DNA of 64,000 nt. It comes from Massilia sp. METH4. Its GTDB lineage: Bacteria > Pseudomonadota > Gammaproteobacteria > Burkholderiales > Burkholderiaceae_D. Under the pieces are notes generated by a model, which saw only the letters and a list, made by a program, of their open reading frames with translations, was not told where the DNA came from and made no database searches. The first letter of the stretch is position 1. The number at the start of each line of letters is the position of its first letter. The DNA is taken from contig NZ_CP146614.1 in the NCBI RefSeq assembly GCF_037094685.1, positions 4,898,001 to 4,962,000 of the forward strand, in the 5' to 3' direction. This document shows positions 54,701 through 62,058 of this stretch, one piece after another. The position numbers and the translations under genes were made by a program.

Positions 54701-57164
54701 GCGCGTCGTGCGCCACCGGCATGCGCCAGGCCGGCACGCCGTGCAGCAGGGCGCTGTCGAGCGTGACGTGCCGGTCGCCGCTGTCGACCGTGATCAGGTC
54801 CACGCCCGTGCACTTGCCGTGTTCCATGCCGGCCACCGTGCCGGGCGCGTGGCCGGCCACGGTTACGAGCTTGTCCGCATCGCGCAGCAATCCCGGCAAG
54901 GCGTGTTCCAGTTCCCGCCAGAAGGCGGCGGCCTGCCGGAGGCACGGCGCGTCCGGGATCGCCCAGCCGCCCTGCGGGTCGTGCCAGCCGTTGGCGCCCA
55001 GCGCGCGCTCCTCGGCTTCGGCCGCGGCGCGCCAGCCCGCCACCTCGCGCAAGGGCGAATGGGGATCGGCCAGGCCGGCCTGCAGTTGCAGGAAGCCCGG
55101 CATGGCGGCCAGCGTGTCGCGCACCACGCGGTCCTGGAACAACGGCCCCGGCGCGTTGAACAGCCGGCCGAAGGTCTCGTCGCCGCACAGCATGCGCAGC
55201 GGCAGCCAGCTGCCGCCGTGCGGCACGCCGAGCAGCACGATGCGCGCGGCCGGCGCCTCGGCAACGTGGCGCCAGGCGGCCGGGTGGCGCGCCTGCACGG
55301 CGCGCACCAGCAGGCCGCCCATGCCGTGGGCGACGATGCGGATCGGCTGCTCGGGATGCTGGCGCGCCGCCGCCAGCCGCGCGATCGCCGCCGCCAGCGC
55401 GTCCGCCTGGACGGCGATGTCCAGCCGCCAGTCGTACGCAAATGCCGTCACGTTGTGCGTGGCGGCCAGGTGCCGGCACAGGTCCTCGTAATGGCCGGGC
55501 ACGAGGCCGACCGGCTTCAGCACGGGATGGAGGGAGGGCGACAGCTCGCCGAAGCGGGCCAGCGAGTGGCCCGCCAGCCACAGCACGTCGCCGTCCGGCG
55601 TCGCGAGCATCGAGCCGAACAGGTCGGGCACCACGATCACGTGCGGATGGCCCGGTTCGCTGCGCGGCACGGCGGCTTCCGGCACGGCGCGGGTGCCGCT
55701 GGAATCGAGCCCGGCGCGCGATTGCGCGCCGATGGCCTTCCAGTCATCGCCCGGCTCGCCGCGCAGCGCGGCGTGCAGCGGCGCCACCAGGTCGGGGCGG
55801 GCGAAATAGCTGAAGTGGGTGGCTTGCGGGCCCGTGAACAGGCGGAACTTCGGCGCGCGTGGGCCGGCCGCGCGCGGCACGCCGCCATACATCGAGCGGG
55901 TCTGCACCACCATGTCGTTGTCGGTCCAGAAGAAGGCGTCGGCCACCAGCGTCTTCAGCCACGACACCACGCCGTCGCCCTCGGCATCGCCGGCCACCAC
56001 GTACAGTTCGCTGTCCACGCCATCCAGCGGCGCGTTCAGCCAGCGCACCAGGGCGCTGTCCGGCATCATCGCCTGCAGGCCCGGCATCGCGCTGGCGCTG
56101 GTGCGCTGGCGCGCCACGGCCGCCATCAGGTCGACGAATTCGGTGGTCGCGTTCACGCCGGCCAGACCGAGCAGCCACTGGAACACGGAGAGGAACGCGT
56201 CGAGGCGGCGCGAGGCCAGCAGGGTGCCGCGCGCCGGGCAGGCGCAGCGCACCACGCGCTGCACGGTAATGGTCTTGGTGCGCAGCCGGCTTCTCAGCTC
56301 CTCCAGCTCGCGCCGCGCGGCGGGCGCATCCGCGAACAGCCGCTCCAGCACCGCATCGGCTTCCAGCCGGGACGCACGCAGCAGCACGTCCGCCACCAGG
56401 CCGGCGCGCGAATGCGTGACGAGGTGCAGCACGGCGCCGTGCGGCAGGCTGTCGACCAGGGCGATGGCGTTGCCGATCGGGCTTTTCAGGATGGTCGGAT
56501 GGTCGAACGCGAAGGCGCGGTTCGGGTAGTCCGCCAGCAGCGCCTCCAGCGGCGCGGCATTGCGCAGCCACAGCCTGCCGAAGGTGCGGGCGGTATCGAC
56601 GAAGGTGCCGTGCATGAATACGAGCAGCGGGCCCGGATCGGCGCGCTCGTCCCATCCGCCGACGCGGTGCTCGGGCCCGAATTGCGCGGGAAGCCCGTCC
56701 GCGTCGACGCGATACAGGCCTTCGGTGACCTGTCCGTCGATGGCGGCGGCGATCGCCTCGGCCGTTTCTTCGTCTTTTTCCGGCACGCGGACCACCCCGA
56801 ACCATTCGAGCAGCGCGGCGGCGGGGCCCGGGCGGCCATCCCGCCGGGCCACGCCGGCCGTCCATGGCAGCTGCCCGGTGACCGCGACGGCACTTCCCGC
56901 GCCCCGGGTGGCGGCTCCGTCGGCGCCGAGCAGGTCGCGCGCGTGCTCGGGATGCAGCAGCAGCAGCGGGCCGTCCGCGATCTGCAGCGCCACGATATCC
57001 TTGCCCGGCTCGACGTCGACGGTGGCGCTGGCCGCCGCCGCGGCGCGCTGCGTGTGCACGCCGAAGGCGCAGCGCAGCTCCAGCTTGCGCTCGCCCGCCA
57101 GCGACTGCGCGCCAGCGCCGTCCAGCGCCGTGCCGAATACGCGGAAAGTGATGGGTTCTGCCAT
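51726..57164 (-). CDS. Giant CHAT protease / double alpha-beta-hydrolase protein
   Basis: A 1812-residue protein without signal peptide. Residues about 1-170 are beta-rich. About 175-420 is an alpha/beta-hydrolase with FMHGTF (185) and a serine elbow VTHSRAG (S252). About 505-845 is a second, LCAT/lipase-like hydrolase (VVPDLFGSML, then VAHGMGG), where the nucleophile serine is glycine (G614). About 900-1180 is unassigned. About 1200-1480 is a CHAT (caspase-HetF-associated) protease with the dyad H1335 (VHIAGHGTG) and C1380 or C1381 (VFLNCCH). About 1500-1812 is helical and TPR-like. CGGAGACACTC precedes the start at 57164. Monocistronic, with an insertion sequence upstream. A protease-regulated effector or defence protein is inferred. 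Confidence 0.85.
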   Translation of the reverse strand: MAEPITFRVFGTALDGAGAQSLAGERKLELRCAFGVHTQRAAAAASATVDVEPGKDIVALQIADGPLLLLHPEHARDLLGADGAATRGAGSAVAVTGQLPWTAGVARRDGRPGPAAALLEWFGVVRVPEKDEETAEAIAAAIDGQVTEGLYRVDADGLPAQFGPEHRVGGWDERADPGPLLVFMHGTFVDTARTFGRLWLRNAAPLEALLADYPNRAFAFDHPTILKSPIGNAIALVDSLPHGAVLHLVTHSRAGLVADVLLRASRLEADAVLERLFADAPAARRELEELRSRLRTKTITVQRVVRCACPARGTLLASRRLDAFLSVFQWLLGLAGVNATTEFVDLMAAVARQRTSASAMPGLQAMMPDSALVRWLNAPLDGVDSELYVVAGDAEGDGVVSWLKTLVADAFFWTDNDMVVQTRSMYGGVPRAAGPRAPKFRLFTGPQATHFSYFARPDLVAPLHAALRGEPGDDWKAIGAQSRAGLDSSGTRAVPEAAVPRSEPGHPHVIVVPDLFGSMLATPDGDVLWLAGHSLARFGELSPSLHPVLKPVGLVPGHYEDLCRHLAATHNVTAFAYDWRLDIAVQADALAAAIARLAAARQHPEQPIRIVAHGMGGLLVRAVQARHPAAWRHVAEAPAARIVLLGVPHGGSWLPLRMLCGDETFGRLFNAPGPLFQDRVVRDTLAAMPGFLQLQAGLADPHSPLREVAGWRAAAEAEERALGANGWHDPQGGWAIPDAPCLRQAAAFWRELEHALPGLLRDADKLVTVAGHAPGTVAGMEHGKCTGVDLITVDSGDRHVTLDSALLHGVPAWRMPVAHDALPRTTRHFDALADLLATGTTERLPALGGASRGGPAQAARAQRRPLSHGSRLGPEPDRAAPDGVVPMTAPAGDEAAGDDGRLTIRVHHGDLRFVKAPLLLGHYQSMTLSGTEAVVDTLVGGRMAKALRAGVYPDRLGSFQIFENGRQHHGGRRKQRMIPRPRAAIIVGLGEEGKLTAQRLAYTIRIGVLAFAERLTETGAPPARFELAAALAGSGGSGVSVGAAALALAQGITDANVRLREVGWPVVESLTIVEVYLDRATDAWRVLRLQAEATPERLVVEGYLQQGDGSLRRPLESSYRGAAYDFISATHMDGGTARMPLIAYSLDTRRARTEVRAQQAQGALVRDLVEGASNSARSDGQIGRTLFNLLIPVEIEPYLAGSASMLMELDATTSTLPWELLDTDPEQPGVRRDDMAPWAIRCKVIRKLRVSAYREQVVDAGTEDNMLIIGEPLADPAYGRLAGAQREAAAIAATARTAFGIHADRVTNLEPQANARRVINQLFARNYRIVHIAGHGTGPACADDGDKEYGGVVLSGKATYLGVNEIMAMRVTPELVFLNCCHLAQGSLKPPYDRAAFAAGIAGALIDIGVRCVIAAGWAIEDRAAELFATTFYEELFSGQRFIDAVGTARLAAWELDRTGNTWAAYQCYGDPDWSWKAASGSRYPPPQEEYAGVASPMTLNLVLQAIATEALYSPHEDTRRNRERLAWLEKNFEPEGWTARGDVAQEFGAAWAALPDRQEALKWLHRAINAPDGRSSLNAVEMLAEQASLPGATLEELQEAIGNLGKLVKELPPTLPRLSLLGNAYRRVSMLQHRAGDPAAAASLELARQHFERAVLCPPLENLHKYYPMRARLACEVRAGLLAEAAGTVPPPGRPTAQLMRDLAELAREIDLAANADPKFWSIVAQSEQDILKAVLQRDLAAHAADIAESMKDLYRRIRTKRYWTHVADDARALLEAYLAVLGAGQDEERQASQRVLELLDGFATTVAERT

Positions 57165-57285
57165 GAGTGTCTCCGATGGATCTTGTTTGCAATCCATCTT
57201 ACGTCGGGGGGACGGGGCGGTGGGAGTCGGAGCGGGGAATTCGTTGCTAAGGTGCTACTGGGAGAATCGTTGGCGGAGAGGCGTT

Positions 57286-57319
57286 GGTGTCGCACACCGG
57301 CTCGCCGGTGTGCGACACC
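57286..57319. repeat. Dispersed palindrome next to the insertion sequence
   Basis: GGTGTCGCACACCGG and CCGGTGTGCGACACC, separated by CTCG, form a near-perfect hairpin of the dispersed family. It ends one base before the inferred right end of the IS1111-type element; its other half-unit continues at 58730-58821. Confidence 0.8.
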
Positions 57320-57323
57320 GTAC

Positions 57324-57335
57324 ATGGACGCCCCC
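57324..57335 (+). repeat. Right subterminal inverted repeat of the IS
   Basis: ATGGACGCCCCC, exact complement of 58711-58722. Confidence 0.85.
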
Positions 57336-57614
57336 GGTATGCCAAGCTTTCTTTTCGTGATGGTTTGTAGGTAAAGATTGCACCCGTACATTCGGACTTT
57401 GATGTGGCTGATGCCACTGTCCCTGATGGGATTTGCTGGTCGACGCCCCCTCGGTTTAACGCACTCAAGGTGCTTGGTGTCGCGCGGGCTAAGCCGACCA
57501 CGGTCTTACCTGGTTTGCCATCACTTCTTGATCGCTTGTGCAATCGGTGGAATGTACTGCTCCGCTTCCAAAAAACTGTCCGCTACCCTCCGCGAAGGCC
57601 CTCAACCGAGCCGA
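57336..57614 (-). ncRNA. Putative guide RNA region (bridge/seekRNA) of the IS
   Basis: A 279-base non-coding segment between the transposase stop and the right inverted repeat. In IS1111-group elements a structured guide RNA encoded downstream of the transposase specifies donor and target DNA (established for the family). At its proximal border a perfect 15-bp hairpin, CCGAGCCGATTACGC/GCGTAATCGGCTCGG with loop GGCA (57606-57639), spans the transposase stop. RNA boundaries and guide loops were not resolved by eye. Confidence 0.45.
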
Positions 57615-58640
57615 TTACGCGGCAGCGTAATCGGCTCGGAACTCTCTGTCATGAGCCAATAGGGCCCAGACAGTCCTTGCATTCTTGTTGGCCAATGCTA
57701 CTGCCGCAACGTTCTTGTGCCGTCGCCCAAGCAGTGAGTGAAGCCAGCCGCTCTTGCTTGGATCCTTTTTGACTGCATGCTGGATCACCGCTCGGGCTCC
57801 ATGAATGAGCAAAGTACGCAGGTACGTATCGCCCCTTTTGCTGATGCCCAGAAGATTCGTGCGACCGCCTGTCGAATGCTGCTTGGGTACTAGGCCGATC
57901 CACGCTGCGAGTTGCCTGCCATTGGCGAAGTTCCTCGCGTTACCGATCGCCGCGACCAAAGCGCTGGCTGTGATCGGTCCTATGCCGGGTATCTTCTCCA
58001 ACCGTTTGGACATCGGGTTCGAGCGGTGCCATTTCAGAATTTCCAGCTCGAATTCGTTGACTCTTCTATCCAGCACCTTCAAGTGATCGAGAAGTTCCAG
58101 AATGGTCTGGCGAAAAATGCCGGGCAACTCATCCTTCGCTTCGTCGAGCAGTGCCGGTACTCGCTCCCTGAGCACGGCCAAACCCTTCGGGACAACGAGG
58201 CCAAACTCCGCCAGCAGGCCGCGAATCTGGTTGGCCTGAGCAGTACGCTGCTTGACGAACCCACTACGCGCCGTGTGAACAGCAATAATCGCCTGCTGCT
58301 CAATAGTCTTGATCGGCACAAAGCGCATGTTTGGCCTTTGCACTGCCTCGCAGATTGCCTCGGCATCGGCTGCATCGTGCTTGTTGGTCTTCACGTATGG
58401 CTTGACGAACTGCGGAGCTATCAGCTTGACCGTGTGGCCCAGGCTCTGCAACTGCCGTGCCCAGTAATGCGCGCTGCCACACGCCTCCATCCCAATTAGA
58501 CACGGCGGCATGTTAGAGAAAAACCTCATCACCTTGCCACGCCGGAGCTGGCATCGCATCTCGACCTTGCCGCTCGCATTAACGCCATGGAATTGGAAAA
58601 CTTCCTTTGCCAGATCCATACTGCATGTCGTAATCTTCAT
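57615..58640 (-). CDS. IS110/IS1111-family transposase
   Basis: A 341-residue full-length recombinase. The N-terminal RuvC-like DEDD domain has D9 (SMDLAKEVF), E52 (GMEACGSAH), D89 and D92 (KHDAADAEA). The C-terminal Tnp_20 domain has IPGIGPITASALVAAIG and KQHSTGGRTNLLGISKRGD, with S256 as the conserved serine candidate. These enzymes excise and insert the element through a circular form guided by an element-encoded RNA. It is the only gene of the element. Confidence 0.95.
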   Translation of the reverse strand: MKITTCSMDLAKEVFQFHGVNASGKVEMRCQLRRGKVMRFFSNMPPCLIGMEACGSAHYWARQLQSLGHTVKLIAPQFVKPYVKTNKHDAADAEAICEAVQRPNMRFVPIKTIEQQAIIAVHTARSGFVKQRTAQANQIRGLLAEFGLVVPKGLAVLRERVPALLDEAKDELPGIFRQTILELLDHLKVLDRRVNEFELEILKWHRSNPMSKRLEKIPGIGPITASALVAAIGNARNFANGRQLAAWIGLVPKQHSTGGRTNLLGISKRGDTYLRTLLIHGARAVIQHAVKKDPSKSGWLHSLLGRRHKNVAAVALANKNARTVWALLAHDREFRADYAAA

Positions 58641-58710
58641 GGTGACGCCCCTCTCTGGTTAAGTGAAACTTCGACAGCTCCACTTTGGCACATCGATGCC
58701 GTCTCAGGGT

Positions 58711-58722
58711 GGGGGCGTCCAT
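58711..58722 (-). repeat. Left subterminal inverted repeat of the IS
   Basis: GGGGGCGTCCAT on the plus strand, exact complement of 57324-57335, about 70 bases upstream of the transposase start. Confidence 0.85.
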
Positions 58723-58772
58723 CCCATTGGTTTTCGGATGAGGCACAGGAGAACCGGTCGGTCCGCCGCAGC

Positions 58773-58821
58773 GGTCGCACACCATTTCCGGAAGATGCGC
58801 CCGGAAATGATGTCCGACACC
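58773..58821. repeat. Dispersed palindrome, far half of the interrupted unit
   Basis: GGTCGCACACCATTTCCGG and CCGGAAATGATGTCCGACACC flank a short loop. With 57286-57319 it would form one compound unit like that at 16.7 kb if the insertion sequence were absent. It lies just past the stop of the downstream TonB receptor gene. Confidence 0.75.
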
Positions 58822-58841
58822 AACGACACGCGCGCCGCCGG

Positions 58842-61814
58842 TCAGAACTTGTAATTCGCCCCCAGCACGAACGTGCGCCCCGAATGCACATACAGCAGCG
58901 TATCGTTGCGGACCGTATCGCGCCCGTAGCGCAGCGCCTCGTCCGTCAGGTTCTGGCCTTCGATCGACAGCCGCAGGTTCGGCGTCACGTTGTACGACAG
59001 CGAAAAGTCGATGTTCGTCATGCCGTTCACGCGCGTATAGTCGTGGCCGTTGATGTCGCCCAGCACGGCCTGGATGTAGCTGGACCGGTGCGCCGCCGAC
59101 ACGCGGGCACTGAATTTCGGATCATCGTAGTACAGCGTGATATTGTGCGCGCGCGGCGACAGGCCCGTGAAGTCGGCCGTATCGCCGATGAACTCGTTTG
59201 CCGGCGTGGCCGGGTTATCGGGCCGCACGATGTAGTTGATCTTCGATTTGACGCGGGTGTAGTTGGCTAGCAGGCCGAAGTTCTTGCCGATGCCCGGCAG
59301 GAAGTTGAACGGCGCCTGCAGATTGAATTCCAGTCCGTTCAGCGGGCCACCCGGCGTGTTGAACTTGCGGTTCACCACCACCTCGGTGCCCGGCTGCACA
59401 TTGCAGGCCGGCAGGCCACCCGTGATCGAGCAACCGGCGTCGGTCAGCAGCTCGTTCGGCAAGCCCAGCGACGAGTACACCTCGCGCTGCTGCACGTTCT
59501 GGATGAAGGACTTGATCTCCTTGCGGAAGAAGCCCAGCGAGATCATGGCATTCTTGTCGTAGTACCACTCGGCCTGCAAGTCGTACGTGCGGGCGCGGAT
59601 CGGGTCCAGGTTGGCATTGCCGACGGTGACGGTCTGGAACTGGTGGTTCACGCTGGCCGACGGGCGCAGGTCGCCGTACTCCGGGCGCGCCAGCGTCTTG
59701 CCGGCCGAGAAGCGCAGGAACACATCCTTCGGCAGCTGCGCGGTCAGGTTCAGCGCGGGCAGCCAGTCGCGGTACTTTTTCGTGAACGTGATCGGTTGCA
59801 GCTGGCCGGCGATACGTTGCAGGGTCATCGACGTGGCTTGCGTGTCCACGCCGCGCACGCCGGCATTGCCGCGCCAGCCGATGCCCCACAAGTCGTAGTT
59901 GAAGTCCACCATGCCGTACAGCGCATCGATCTTTTCCTCGATGCGCGTCACGCCCGGCGTGGACAGATTGAATTCCGAGCCCGGCACGGCGGCGCAGTGG
60001 CATTCGATATTGTGCACGGCCAGCAGCTTGTTCAGGTCGACCGCCGCCCACGAGGTGGGCACGCCCGTGCCGCCCAGGCCGCGGCCGAAGCCGTCGATGT
60101 GGCGCGAGATGTCGTTCATCGTCGTGCCGGCGGGCAGGTTCAGGCCGCCGTCCGAACCGTTGCCCACTTCGTACAGGCCCCAGGTGTTCTTGCGGTGCGA
60201 CAGGCCGGTGCGCAAGGTGAGATGGTCGTTCGCTTCCCACGCCAGGTTCGCGGCCGTGGTCTTGAGCTTGTTATCCGATTGCAGGTAGCGGCCGAAGAAC
60301 TGGCCGTGCCAGGTGCCGTTCGGCTCCGTGCGCGCAAAGGTAAAGCTGGCCGGGTTGGCCACGTCGATGCCGTAGGTGAGCGTGGGCACGTTGCGGTTCT
60401 GGCGGAAGTCGAAGGCAAAGCCGTTCACGTTCGGCGCGTCGAACATGACGGTGGCGCGCATCGGATTGTCCAGGTTCGTGTTCGACATGCCGTGCAGGAC
60501 ATCGACCTTGAGCGTGTCGCTGATGCGGTGGCTGGCCGACAGCACGTTCTGGCGGAACTTCGTTTCATACACGTCCATCAGGCCCTCGGTGCGGATATCC
60601 ACGCCGTTGAAGCGGCCGTAGGTCCAGCTGCCCTTGTCGTCGAATTCCGCTTCCAGGATCGACGTTTGCGGCTTGCCGTTTGCCGCCGCCAGGCTGCGGC
60701 CGAACGAAATGGCGCCGACGTAGTTGTCGTAGCGGATATTGCTGAATTTACCGTACATCAGGTCCAGGTTCACGTCCGTGCCGGGCGCCGGGCGCCACTG
60801 GAAGGAGCTGGTGATGCCGGTGCGCTCGTAGTCGGTCTGCGAGCGGCGGTAGCGGGGAATGCGCGGGGCAAAGGCGCCCGAGCCGGCCGCCGGGGTGGCG
60901 ACGGTGCCGCCGAAATTGTCCGTGCGGGAGAGCACCTCGCCGTATGCGGCCGGGTTGCTGGTGCGCGGTACGCCAAAGCCGCAATTGGCCGCATCCACGC
61001 CCTTCACCGCGTCGTTGCCCGGCACCTGGGGCGACACGCCCGGCGGCGAGCAGAAGCCGCCGTCGAAGCTGGCCGGGTACAGGTCCACGGCTTCATAGCC
61101 TTCCTCGGTGGCGCGGCGTTTCGAGTACGCCGCCGAGACGAGGGCGCCGAACTTGCCGTAGGCCGTGTCCCACCGGTCCGAGATCAGGCCCGTGAAGCGG
61201 GGCTGGGTCTTGCGCGCCACCGAGTTCCAGGATTCCTGCATGCCGAAGCTGATGGTGCGGCCCTTGAAGTCGAAGGGCCGGCCGGTGCGCAGGTCGACGG
61301 TCGCGCCCAGCGAACCTTCCTCGATGGCCGCCTCGGACGTCTTGCGCACTTCAAGGCTGTTGAACAGTTCCGACGCGAACACGGAAAAGTCGAAGCCGCG
61401 GCCGCGGTTCGAATTGCCGTTGATGTCCGACGCGCCCGTCATCGACATGCCTTCGATGCCGTTGATGCGCACCCTGGTAAAACCGGCGTTCAGGCCACGC
61501 ACGGTGATCTGGCGGCCTTCGCCGCCTTCACCGCGCGCCAGCGACACGCCCGGCACGCGCTGCAGCGATTCGGCCAGGTTCGCGTCCGGGAACTTGGCGA
61601 TATCCTCGGCCTTGATCACGTCCAGGATGCCGTCGGAACTCTTCTTGGCGTTCAGGGCGCTGTCCAGGCTGGCGCGGAAGCCGGTCACGGTCACCACGGC
61701 GGCCGGTTCGGTGGCCGGCGCCTGCTGGGCCGACGCGGAAGACGCGAGCGCGGCCGCGGCCAGCGCCAGCGCGGTCAGCCGGATTTCTCCGGTCTTGTGG
61801 ATCGATGTATTCAT
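58842..61814 (-). CDS. TonB-dependent receptor divergent from GH2
   Basis: A 990-residue outer-membrane receptor with signal peptide (cleavage near SASAQ, about residue 29), plug start VVTVTGFRASLDSALNAKK, signatures FPDANLAESLQRVPGVSLA and ITVRGLNAGFTRVRING, and a barrel ending VLGANYKF. AAGGAGAGGC precedes the start. It closely resembles the receptor at 40.6 kb in the plug. It is divergent from a beta-galactosidase-like GH2 gene (244 bases apart), suggesting uptake of galactose-containing oligosaccharides. Confidence 0.93.
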   Translation of the reverse strand: MNTSIHKTGEIRLTALALAAAALASSASAQQAPATEPAAVVTVTGFRASLDSALNAKKSSDGILDVIKAEDIAKFPDANLAESLQRVPGVSLARGEGGEGRQITVRGLNAGFTRVRINGIEGMSMTGASDINGNSNRGRGFDFSVFASELFNSLEVRKTSEAAIEEGSLGATVDLRTGRPFDFKGRTISFGMQESWNSVARKTQPRFTGLISDRWDTAYGKFGALVSAAYSKRRATEEGYEAVDLYPASFDGGFCSPPGVSPQVPGNDAVKGVDAANCGFGVPRTSNPAAYGEVLSRTDNFGGTVATPAAGSGAFAPRIPRYRRSQTDYERTGITSSFQWRPAPGTDVNLDLMYGKFSNIRYDNYVGAISFGRSLAAANGKPQTSILEAEFDDKGSWTYGRFNGVDIRTEGLMDVYETKFRQNVLSASHRISDTLKVDVLHGMSNTNLDNPMRATVMFDAPNVNGFAFDFRQNRNVPTLTYGIDVANPASFTFARTEPNGTWHGQFFGRYLQSDNKLKTTAANLAWEANDHLTLRTGLSHRKNTWGLYEVGNGSDGGLNLPAGTTMNDISRHIDGFGRGLGGTGVPTSWAAVDLNKLLAVHNIECHCAAVPGSEFNLSTPGVTRIEEKIDALYGMVDFNYDLWGIGWRGNAGVRGVDTQATSMTLQRIAGQLQPITFTKKYRDWLPALNLTAQLPKDVFLRFSAGKTLARPEYGDLRPSASVNHQFQTVTVGNANLDPIRARTYDLQAEWYYDKNAMISLGFFRKEIKSFIQNVQQREVYSSLGLPNELLTDAGCSITGGLPACNVQPGTEVVVNRKFNTPGGPLNGLEFNLQAPFNFLPGIGKNFGLLANYTRVKSKINYIVRPDNPATPANEFIGDTADFTGLSPRAHNITLYYDDPKFSARVSAAHRSSYIQAVLGDINGHDYTRVNGMTNIDFSLSYNVTPNLRLSIEGQNLTDEALRYGRDTVRNDTLLYVHSGRTFVLGANYKF

Positions 61815-62058
61815 GCCTCTCCTTGTAGTTGTAGTGCTCGCCGGGGGTATTCGTCATGTCGGGAGCAGGGGCATGGTAAGAAAGGTGAGCGCCCGTGACT
61901 TATCAGGCAGGCAAATAATCACCGTCTTGAGAAGCTGGGTGCGCCCGGCGCCACGCTATGCCAAGTCGATATTGATCGCGCGCGAAATGGAATACCTGTG
62001 CGCGCCGTCGCTCTGCTACGATTCGAAAATTTTGACTCTTTCATAAGGACTTGCCGGG

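Larger units (their letters stand above)
57321..58729 (-). mobile_element. IS110-family, IS1111-group insertion sequence
   Basis: About 1.41 kb, with one transposase gene on the minus strand. Perfect 12-bp inverted repeats ATGGACGCCCCC (57324-57335) and GGGGGCGTCCAT (58711-58722) lie just inside the ends; IS1111-group repeats are subterminal. Placing the ends 3 and 7 bases outside them and removing the element joins GCGACACCG to GTTTTCGGATGAGGC, recreating the GACACCGGTTTTC...TGAGGC arm found beside palindromes near 3.9 and 16.7 kb. There is no target duplication, as expected for this family. The transposase frame is intact, so the copy may be active. Confidence 0.85.

Noticed and set aside
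51864..57374. 1836-codon plus-strand frame opposite the CHAT protein gene
   Set aside because: Arg/His/Gln/Gly-rich antisense product without motifs; the minus frame has clear domains and a ribosome site.
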